Positions 6,167 to 11,685 of a DNA stretch of 11,685 bases are shown here, one piece after another. The DNA lies in contig CANLHV010000032.1 in the NCBI GenBank assembly GCA_947490975.1, positions 1 to 11,685 of the forward strand. Reading direction: 5' to 3'. Numbering within the stretch: position 1 is the stretch's first letter; the number at the start of each line of letters is the position of its first letter. Source of the DNA: Acidimicrobiaceae bacterium (lineage in GTDB: Bacteria; Actinomycetota; Acidimicrobiia; Acidimicrobiales; Ilumatobacteraceae). Under the pieces are notes generated by a model. That model was not told where the DNA came from, did not search any database, and saw nothing but the letters and a program-made list of their open reading frames with translations. The translations under genes were made by a program, and so were the position numbers.

Positions 6167-7549
6167 ATGTCGAATAACTCTTCTAATTCAGTGATGTGGT
6201 TTCGGCGCGATTTGCGTCTCGAAGACAACCCGGCATTGATCGCAGCAAGCAAAGTTGGGGCAGTAACGCCGTTGTTTGTTTTAGACCCGATGTTTTTGCA
6301 GCGATCAGGCGCACCGAGGTTGGCATTTTTGTTTCGTTCACTACGCGAATTGAATAAGGCAATGGGTGGCGCGCTCGTGGTGCGTGTCGGTGACCCAATT
6401 GAAATCGTGCCAATGGTGGCTAAAGAAGTTGCTGCAACCGAAGTTTTTGCTGCAAAAGATTTTGCACCATACGGGCAAAAGCGTGACGCTGAAGTTGCTC
6501 GGTCACTTGAAAAAGTTGGTGCGAAGTTGAATCATGTTGGTTCGGCATACGCGGTCGACCCCGGTACGGTGCGAAAAGCCGACTCGACGCCGTATTCGGT
6601 GTTTACTCCGTTTTCGAAAATTTGGTTGGTGAACGGTTGGTCGGCACCAGTAAAAAAGCCGAACGTGAAATGGAATGGCGCCCCTTCGATAAAGAGTGAG
6701 TCGATACCTGACGACCCGGCATTGACCGCAAAAATCGCTGATGCGGGCGAAGAAGCCGCATGGAAACGATGGAGATATTTCGCCGAGACTGCGCTTGATA
6801 AATATAAAGACGAAAGAAATAATCCTGATCGCGATGGCTGCAGTCAGATGTCGGTTTATTTGCGCTTCGGTGTGGTGCACCCGCGACAGTTGCTGGCCGA
6901 GCTTGAGCCAGACAAGAACCATGATCACTATCGCAGCGAACTTTGTTGGCGCGAGTTTTATGCCGATGTGTTGTTTCACCAACCACAGACAACTTGGAAG
7001 AATCTGCAACCCAAAATGGACAGCCTGCAAGTCGACACCGATGCGAAAGCCAAAAAGCGATTCGAAGTTTGGTGCGCTGGCAAAACGGGTTATCCGATCG
7101 TTGATGCCGGAATGCGACAGATGTTGGCAACAGGATGGATGCATAATCGTGTACGAATGATTGCTGCCAGTTTTTTGGTCAAAGATTTGCATTTACCGTG
7201 GCAGTGGGGTGCGAAGTTCTTCATGAAGCATCTGGTCGATGGTGATATCGCATCAAACAATCACGGCTGGCAATGGACAGCTGGTACTGGCACCGATGCG
7301 GCGCCGTACTTTCGCGTGTTCAACCCCGTGTTGCAAGGCGAGAAATTTGATCCCAACGGAAAATACGTTTGCGAATGGATACCCGAGTTGCGCGATGTGC
7401 CAAAAAAGTTTGTGCATTCACCTTGGCTGCAACCCGAAGGCGGATTGTTTGCGCAATATCCAGAACCAATGGTTGACCATTCGCAAGAGCGTGATGAGGC
7501 TCTAAGTCGCTACAAGATCAGCGGGGAAATCAATCGCTCGGTAGTCTGA
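6167..7549 (+). CDS. phr: Deoxyribodipyrimidine photolyase (class I-type CPD photolyase)
   Basis: This is a light-driven FAD enzyme that splits UV-induced cyclobutane pyrimidine dimers in DNA. Numbering is from the ATG at 6167 (460 residues; class I enzymes are about 450-480). The N-terminal antenna-binding alpha/beta domain opens with WFRRDLRLEDNPAL (11-24). The C-terminal FAD-binding domain includes CWREFY (260-265), TGYPIVDAGMRQM (307-319), GWMHNRVRM (323-331) and the flavin signature GWQW...TGTDAAPYFR (367-383). Trp residues at 324, about 345-347 and 368-370 are suitably placed for the electron-transfer triad. The match to classical photolyases continues through NPVLQGEKFDP and WIPELRDVP. 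Whether the antenna is folate or 8-HDF cannot be decided. An in-frame TTG at 6152, one base after the MFS stop, and an ATG at 6194 are alternative starts. It lies in the same run as the MFS gene and hrcA. A cryptochrome is less likely. Confidence 0.94.
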   Translation: MSNNSSNSVMWFRRDLRLEDNPALIAASKVGAVTPLFVLDPMFLQRSGAPRLAFLFRSLRELNKAMGGALVVRVGDPIEIVPMVAKEVAATEVFAAKDFAPYGQKRDAEVARSLEKVGAKLNHVGSAYAVDPGTVRKADSTPYSVFTPFSKIWLVNGWSAPVKKPNVKWNGAPSIKSESIPDDPALTAKIADAGEEAAWKRWRYFAETALDKYKDERNNPDRDGCSQMSVYLRFGVVHPRQLLAELEPDKNHDHYRSELCWREFYADVLFHQPQTTWKNLQPKMDSLQVDTDAKAKKRFEVWCAGKTGYPIVDAGMRQMLATGWMHNRVRMIAASFLVKDLHLPWQWGAKFFMKHLVDGDIASNNHGWQWTAGTGTDAAPYFRVFNPVLQGEKFDPNGKYVCEWIPELRDVPKKFVHSPWLQPEGGLFAQYPEPMVDHSQERDEALSRYKISGEINRSVV

Positions 7550-7564
7550 CGCTAGGTAGCCTGA
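7540..7564. repeat. Tandem 10-bp direct repeat just upstream of hrcA
   Basis: GGTAGTCTGA (7540-7549) and GGTAGCCTGA (7555-7564) differ at one base and are spaced 15 bases start to start. The second copy is part of a small dyad, GCTAGGTAGC (7551-7560). The pair spans the photolyase stop codon and ends 10 bases before the hrcA ATG. No CIRCE operator is present, so this could be the local regulatory site, or it could be chance. Confidence 0.3.
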
Positions 7565-7574
7565 TAAGTAACAA

Positions 7575-8597
7575 ATGCTTGACGATCGTAAGACTGCAAT
7601 CCTCAGGGCTGTCGTAGAGGAGTACATCGCCACCGCGCAACCGGTGGGTTCTGCGCACATTGCCAATAATCGTGATATGACGGTCTCGTCGGCGACCGTG
7701 CGCAACGACATGGCGGCTTTAGAGCGCGAAGGCTATTTAATGCATCCGCATACTTCGGCTGGTCGAATACCAACCGACAAGGGATACCGGTTTTTTGTAG
7801 ACAACTTGGTGCCGAACGGCGCGCTTGGTTCGATCGAGCAGGCGAAAGTCGGAAGTTTTTTTGAAACCGCGCACTTTCGACTAGAAGAAACACTTCAGCG
7901 AACGTCGATGTTGTTGGCGCAGTTGACGAATTATGCATCAGTCGTAATCGGGCCGACTGCAGAAGTTGCCGTTGTACGCTCAGTGCAACTAGTTCGACTC
8001 TCGAGCCATCACATCACGGTGGTCGTCGTCTTGTCGAACGGTGCGGTCGAAAACGCGCAGATTGAAATCACGAGCGATGTCACAGACGATGAGATTTTGC
8101 AAGCCAATGCAGAATTGCAGCGGCTCATGATCACTCAGCCGTTGAGTGGTGTGGCTGCTCATCGCGAAGCAAATCGCAATGCGAGCAAAGATCAAACACA
8201 TGGTGCTGGTGTCATTGCATTGTGCGAAAAAGTTTTGTCAGCACTTGACCGCGTGCGAAATGACGAGAACTTCTACGTTGGTGGTGTGGCGCAGATGGCC
8301 GAGGCATTCGATGCAGTAGAAATAGTGCGCAATGTCTTGCACACCCTCGAGCAGCAATATGTCGTTGTCACTCTTGTTCGCGACATGTTGAACCGCGGCG
8401 TTTCAGTGGCGATCGGCGCCGAACATGGTGTCGAACCACTTTCGGCGTGTTCAGTTGTCTTGGCGCCAGTTCGCGCCGACGGCGAAACCGTGGGCACTGT
8501 TGGTGTGCTTGGGCCAACGCGCATGAATTATCCGCAAGCGTTGGCGACCGTAGATTTGGTTAGCGACCGACTTGGTCGTCGTTTGACCGAAAATTAA
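7575..8597 (+). CDS. hrcA: Heat-inducible transcription repressor HrcA
   Basis: HrcA represses chaperone genes by binding CIRCE operators and is released on heat shock when the chaperonin that keeps it active is titrated. The 340 residues are the usual length. The N-terminal winged helix carries the family signature: QPVGS (22-26), SSATVRNDMAALEREGYL (38-55), then HTSAGRIPTDKGYRFFVD (59-76). A GAF-like dimerisation region follows, with IGPTAEVAVV near 125-134, and the C-terminal section has GVEPLSAC and the typical GTVGVLGPTRMNYPQA. The start is an ATG 25 bases after the photolyase stop, without an obvious Shine-Dalgarno sequence. dnaJ follows after 5 bases, the common actinobacterial hrcA-dnaJ2 pair. 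I found no CIRCE sequence (TTAGCACTC-N9-GAGTGCTAA) here, so its targets are probably elsewhere (groES/groEL). Confidence 0.96.
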   Translation: MLDDRKTAILRAVVEEYIATAQPVGSAHIANNRDMTVSSATVRNDMAALEREGYLMHPHTSAGRIPTDKGYRFFVDNLVPNGALGSIEQAKVGSFFETAHFRLEETLQRTSMLLAQLTNYASVVIGPTAEVAVVRSVQLVRLSSHHITVVVVLSNGAVENAQIEITSDVTDDEILQANAELQRLMITQPLSGVAAHREANRNASKDQTHGAGVIALCEKVLSALDRVRNDENFYVGGVAQMAEAFDAVEIVRNVLHTLEQQYVVVTLVRDMLNRGVSVAIGAEHGVEPLSACSVVLAPVRADGETVGTVGVLGPTRMNYPQALATVDLVSDRLGRRLTEN

Positions 8598-8602
8598 TTC
8601 GA

Positions 8603-9748
8603 ATGGCGCAAGATTTTTATCAGCTGCTTGGCGTATCGCGTGGGGCGAGTCAAGACGAGTTAAAGCGCGCATATCGCAAGTTGGCGCGCGAACTGCACCC
8701 TGATGCAAACCCGAACAATGCTGAGGCAGAAGAGAAATTCAAACTTGTAAGTCGCGCATATGAAGTTTTGTCAGACGAAGAGACTCGTGCGCGGTATGAC
8801 CAATTTGGTGAAGCCGGTATTTCGGGTGGTGGTCGCGGCGGCGGAGATCCGTTTGGTGGCGCTGGGGGTTTTGGCAGCATCTTCGACGCATTCTTTGGTG
8901 GTGATTCGCCGTTTGGTGGAGGCGGGCGACAACAATCTGGTCCACAGCGAGGTCCAGACCTCGAAACACAAATTGAAATCGACTTTGTTGACGCAGTTTT
9001 TGGTTGTAAAACTTCGGTGTCGATCAGATCTGCCGTGAGTTGCGAAGAGTGCGAAGGTTCTGGCGCGGCTGCGGGCACCAAAGCCACAACGTGTGCCGAC
9101 TGTGGTGGTTCGGGTCAAGTGCGACGAATGCGCCAGAGCATTCTCGGGCAAATGGTGACAACGACGCCATGTGGTCGATGTCGCGGCATGGGTGAAATGA
9201 TTGCATCGCCGTGCAACAAATGTCGCGGTGAAGGTCGCGTGACTAAAGATCAGACACATGAGATTGATATTCCGGCAGGTATTGCAGCGGGCCAGACAAT
9301 GCGCGTGACTAGTCGTGGTGGTGTCGGGCCGCGTGGCGGTGCGGCTGGAGACCTGTATGTACATATTGAAGTTGCGGCACATGAGATGTATCAACGTGAA
9401 GAAAATGATCTAGTGACGAATGTGCAAGTCTCGATTGCGCAGGCAGCGCTCGGCGTTGATCTTGTGCTGGCAACTCTTGATGGTGACGAGACGCTCACCG
9501 TTGCACCAGGTGTGCAACACGGTCATGAGTATTTGCTCAAGGGTCGTGGCGTGCCGTACCTGAATCAAGGTGGACGCAATCGAGGTCGAACACGCGGCGA
9601 TCTTCGCGCACGAATTGAAGTCGTGGTGCCGAAAAAACTTTCGTCAAAAGAGCGCGATTTGCTGTTGCAACTTGCCAAAGAGCGCGGTGAGCAAGTGACG
9701 GCCGGCGACAATTCACTGAAGTCGAAGATTAAGTCGGCGTTTTCGTGA
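8603..9748 (+). CDS. dnaJ: Chaperone DnaJ (DnaJ2-type, paired with HrcA)
   Basis: This is an Hsp40 co-chaperone that delivers unfolded clients to DnaK and stimulates its ATPase. At 381 residues it is a full type A DnaJ. It has a J domain (1-70) with the essential HPD at 32-34, and a Gly/Phe-rich linker (about 73-110) containing SIFDAFFGG. Four zinc-finger repeats follow: CEECEGSG (147-154), CADCGGSG (164-171), CGRCRGMG (190-197) and CNKCRGEG (204-211). The C-terminal client-binding domains run to the end. All eight zinc Cys are present. The ATG is 5 bases after hrcA, and the dnaJ stop overlaps the rsmE start by 4 bases (GTGA). There is no dnaK or grpE nearby. In actinobacteria a second dnaJ usually sits with dnaK-grpE-hspR, which suggests this is the HrcA-linked paralogue. 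Confidence 0.97.
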   Translation: MAQDFYQLLGVSRGASQDELKRAYRKLARELHPDANPNNAEAEEKFKLVSRAYEVLSDEETRARYDQFGEAGISGGGRGGGDPFGGAGGFGSIFDAFFGGDSPFGGGGRQQSGPQRGPDLETQIEIDFVDAVFGCKTSVSIRSAVSCEECEGSGAAAGTKATTCADCGGSGQVRRMRQSILGQMVTTTPCGRCRGMGEMIASPCNKCRGEGRVTKDQTHEIDIPAGIAAGQTMRVTSRGGVGPRGGAAGDLYVHIEVAAHEMYQREENDLVTNVQVSIAQAALGVDLVLATLDGDETLTVAPGVQHGHEYLLKGRGVPYLNQGGRNRGRTRGDLRARIEVVVPKKLSSKERDLLLQLAKERGEQVTAGDNSLKSKIKSAFS

Positions 9749-10425
9749 TCTCTGCGCTGCGTAACTCAGCGGCACATGTTTTTGTAGATTCGATCGACGC
9801 GCCAGTATTGAGCGATGTCGATGCACATCACCTATTGCGTGTCTTGCGGGTGAAATCACGAGATGTCGTGACGGTCTCAGATGGTGGCGGCCGCTGGCGT
9901 ACATGTGTTGTTGATGGCGATGCAAAAATTGAGGCAACAAGCGACGTCGCCACAGAAGCGGCACCTAAGTGGCAGTTGACTGTGGCGTTTTCTGTGGTTA
10001 AAGGTGATCGACCTGAATGGACGGTACAGAAACTGACCGAAATTGGCGTTGACGAGATTGTCGTCTTAGCGCCAACGACTCGCAGTGTTGTGCGATGGGA
10101 CGCAGGTCGGGCAAACAAGAATTTAGAGAAACTGCGAATAGTTGCGCGTGAGGCGGCGATGCAATCGCGACGCGTTTGGCTGCCAAAAGTTAGCGATGTC
10201 GTGACTCTGGCGCAGTTGAGCGATGCATTTATCGCTGACCCGACTGGCGAGGTGCTGAACGCTTCGCATCGCACGATTGCGATTGGTCCTGAGGGTGGTT
10301 TCACGCAAGATGAGATCTCTGCTGGCAAAGGTGTCGTTTCGCTTGGTGACACAATTTTGCGAGCAGAAACTGCGGCTATCAGTGCGGCTGTTCTAATGTC
10401 GAATTACCGAAATAAAGAAAGTTGA
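9745..10425 (+). CDS. rsmE: 16S rRNA (uracil-1498-N3)-methyltransferase RsmE
   Basis: This SPOUT-family enzyme uses S-adenosylmethionine to methylate N3 of U1498 in 16S rRNA, near the decoding centre. The 226 residues are slightly short for the family (about 230-250). An N-terminal PUA-like domain carries HHLLRVLRVKSRDVVTVSDG (28-47). The knotted methyltransferase domain has KGDRPEWTVQKLTEIGVDEI (86-105), RSVVRW (113-118), AREAAMQSRRVWLP (134-147, usually AAEQSxR), the SAM-binding IGPEGGFTQDE (180-190) and a final LGDTILRAETAAISA (200-214) that forms the trefoil knot. The start is the GTG overlapping the dnaJ stop, implying coupled translation. dnaJ-rsmE adjacency is widespread. A BldD-family gene begins 7 bases after its stop. 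Confidence 0.95.
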   Translation: MISALRNSAAHVFVDSIDAPVLSDVDAHHLLRVLRVKSRDVVTVSDGGGRWRTCVVDGDAKIEATSDVATEAAPKWQLTVAFSVVKGDRPEWTVQKLTEIGVDEIVVLAPTTRSVVRWDAGRANKNLEKLRIVAREAAMQSRRVWLPKVSDVVTLAQLSDAFIADPTGEVLNASHRTIAIGPEGGFTQDEISAGKGVVSLGDTILRAETAAISAAVLMSNYRNKES

Positions 10426-10432
10426 ACCGACA

Positions 10433-10960
10433 ATGAGCCCATCTGACGACGAGATGCTTGAGCAGTCTCCGTTTTCACGGATGGTGGGTGAGCGCCTGAG
10501 ATCTATTCGCTCGCAGAAAAATTTGTCGCTCAGTGAGGTCGAACTTCAGTCGCGCGAAGAATTTAAAGCCTCAGTGCTTGGCGCATATGAACGAGGTGAA
10601 CGGGCGATTTCGGTGCCACGCCTCGAGCGCTTGGCCAAGTTTTATGGCGTAACAATTGATCAACTTTTGCCCCGCGACCCGTTGCGAGTTGAAGATAATC
10701 AGCCCGGTGCGTCGGCCCCGACGAAACTTCGAATTGACGTGGCCAAACTCTCGACGCGCGAAGGCATCGAATTCAAGATGCTTGAGAGATTTTTGCGGAT
10801 GATTCAAGTGCAACGACAAGACTTCAACGGCAAAGTCATAACTGTGCGCGCGCACGACACTCGGGCGATTGCCGTGATGCTCGACATCGCCGTCGATGAA
10901 GTTGGCGCCAAACTTGCCGAACTTGACTTGTTGTTCGTGCCACCAACAACGCAGAGTTAA
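10433..10960 (+). CDS. bldD: BldD-family transcriptional regulator with c-di-GMP-binding motif
   Basis: This is a DNA-binding regulator like Streptomyces BldD, which represses developmental genes when dimerised by a tetramer of cyclic di-GMP. The 175 residues are close to the Streptomyces length of about 167. The N-terminal XRE-type helix-turn-helix (about 18-80) reads RLRSIRSQKNLSLSEVE, then ASVLGAYERGERAISVPRLE and KFYGVTIDQLLP, which follows the BldD pattern closely. After a short linker (about 81-97) comes the BldD C-terminal domain, starting TKLRIDVAKL. It holds RQD (128-130), eight residues, then RAHD (139-142): exactly the RxD-X8-RxxD signature that contacts c-di-GMP in BldD, with both Arg and both Asp retained. 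The spacer even keeps the NGKV core. The ATG lies 7 bases after rsmE and hemW follows after 5 bases. Ligand binding is inferred from the motif. The targets are unknown, and no GGDEF or EAL gene is in the window. Confidence 0.9.
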   Translation: MSPSDDEMLEQSPFSRMVGERLRSIRSQKNLSLSEVELQSREEFKASVLGAYERGERAISVPRLERLAKFYGVTIDQLLPRDPLRVEDNQPGASAPTKLRIDVAKLSTREGIEFKMLERFLRMIQVQRQDFNGKVITVRAHDTRAIAVMLDIAVDEVGAKLAELDLLFVPPTTQS

Positions 10961-10965
10961 ATATC

Positions 10966-11685
10966 ATGCACCCAGGATTTGGTGTTTACATTCATATTCC
11001 GTTCTGTGCAAAAAAGTGTGACTATTGCGCTTTTGCAACGTTCACTGACCGCCACCAACTGACGACAGATTATTTAACGGCATTACGCACACACATAAAG
11101 CGAAGCGTTGCTAGCTCAATGCCTCGCGCGACGAGCGTATTCATCGGTGGGGGCACACCAACACTTGTGCCGGCTGCAGAGCTGATGAGCGTGTTGGCTG
11201 AGATTCCGCTTGCGGCTGGCTGCGAAGTGACGGTCGAATGCAACCCCGACGACATCACGCTTGAGATGATGCTGACATATCGCGCGGGCGGGGTAAATCG
11301 CATCAGTATCGGTGTGCAGTCGACTGTTGATCACGTTTTGAAGTCGCTAGGGCGCACACATAACCCAGAGAACGTTCAGCGCTCAGTTTCTTTTGTGCGC
11401 GAAGCAGGGTTTGAGACTTTTAATCTCGACATAATTTACGGTGCTGCAGGCGAAACCCTTGATGACTGGTCGCGGACGTTGCGTGATGTCGTCGCTCTTG
11501 ATCCTCCGCATGTTTCTGCGTACGGCCTGACAGTTGAAGCGAACACCGTTTTGGCGACACAACTAGATCGCCACCCAGATGATGACGATCAAGCAGACAA
11601 ATATTTATTGTGTGATGACGCATTGTCGGCAAACGGATTACAGAATTATGAGATATCAAATTGGGCAAAGCCCGGTCATGAATGC
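10966..11685 (+). CDS. hemW: HemW-type radical SAM protein (heme chaperone / oxygen-independent coproporphyrinogen oxidase-like), 3' end outside window
   Basis: The first 240 codons are present and open to the window edge. HemW proteins carry a 4Fe-4S radical SAM domain and deliver heme to respiratory proteins; they were long annotated as oxygen-independent coproporphyrinogen oxidases. The protein opens with GVYIHIPFCAKKCDYCAF (6-23), whose Cys14, Cys18 and Cys21 form the CxxxCxxC cluster site. The SAM-binding GGGTP is at 61-65. VTVECNPDD, RISIGVQS, LGRTH and NLDIIYG follow in the order seen in HemW, then VSAYGLTVEANT. The last visible residues, NYEISNWAKPGHEC, lead into the family's HN..YW heme-binding stretch, which is just outside the window. 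The start is the ATG 5 bases after the BldD-family stop. In many actinobacteria hemW lies between lepA and hrcA; here it is downstream of rsmE. Confidence 0.93.
   Translation, partial: MHPGFGVYIHIPFCAKKCDYCAFATFTDRHQLTTDYLTALRTHIKRSVASSMPRATSVFIGGGTPTLVPAAELMSVLAEIPLAAGCEVTVECNPDDITLEMMLTYRAGGVNRISIGVQSTVDHVLKSLGRTHNPENVQRSVSFVREAGFETFNLDIIYGAAGETLDDWSRTLRDVVALDPPHVSAYGLTVEANTVLATQLDRHPDDDDQADKYLLCDDALSANGLQNYEISNWAKPGHEC

Noticed and set aside
6503..7192. 229-codon minus-strand open frame inside the photolyase gene
   Set aside because: It is antisense to the FAD-binding domain with all photolyase motifs intact on the plus strand, and shows no family pattern.
6167..7549. Reading the photolyase gene as a cryptochrome or a 6-4 photolyase
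   Set aside because: The C-terminal FAD-domain sequence follows classical CPD photolyase motifs closely, with no C-terminal extension typical of cryptochromes.
7500..7600. CIRCE operator expected near hrcA
   Set aside because: No TTAGCACTC/GAGTGCTAA arms or near matches were seen upstream of hrcA or dnaJ.
8590..8605. AATTAATT palindrome at the hrcA stop / dnaJ start junction
   Set aside because: Short and A+T-only, easily produced by the stop codon context. No supporting promoter elements were seen.

Overview
This window looks like core chromosome from a member of the Actinomycetota with moderate G+C (two 60-base samples gave about 43% and 65%). The evidence is the gene order comEC-holA / rpsT / lepA ... 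hrcA-dnaJ-rsmE, which is a conserved actinobacterial neighbourhood, an actinobacterial-style 'AVSGxNV' motif in ComEC, and a clear BldD-family regulator. A low-to-medium G+C lineage such as an aquatic acidimicrobial group is possible, but I cannot place it below phylum from sequence alone. There are no mobile elements, CRISPR arrays, rRNA or tRNA genes that I can see, and no gene-free stretch longer than about 120 bases.

Left part (1-3048): an unrecognised membrane protein gene runs leftward off the window edge (353 to 1). It is divergent from comEC (DNA-uptake channel), and the two ATG codons share the bases CATG. comEC is followed 2 bases later by holA (DNA polymerase III delta subunit). 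The holA 3' end overlaps, tail to tail, the 3' end of rpsT (ribosomal protein S20) on the minus strand.

Middle (3049-3167): the only real intergenic region. It carries divergent candidate promoters for rpsT and lepA, an inverted repeat bracketing both candidate -10 boxes, and a nested dyad in the predicted lepA leader.

Right part (3168-11685): eight genes read rightward with gaps of at most 25 bases, so they could form one long operon: lepA (EF4), an MFS exporter, a class I-type DNA photolyase, hrcA (heat-shock repressor), dnaJ, rsmE (16S rRNA m3U1498 methyltransferase), a BldD-family regulator and hemW (heme chaperone-type radical SAM protein, cut by the window end). The themes are ribosome function (S20, EF4, RsmE), protein folding and stress (HrcA, DnaJ), light-damage repair (photolyase) and heme insertion (HemW).

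Most of this is ordinary housekeeping. The most interesting item is the BldD-family gene: it keeps both half-motifs (RxD-X8-RxxD) that in Streptomyces BldD bind a cyclic di-GMP tetramer, and it sits tightly between rsmE and hemW. Other points are a ComEC without its metallo-beta-lactamase domain, the divergent start-on-start overlap with a leaderless-type -10 box and a 14-bp palindrome, insertion of an exporter and a photolyase into the usual lepA-hrcA block, and a near-absence of Shine-Dalgarno sequences. I found no convincing evidence of a wholly new multi-gene system.
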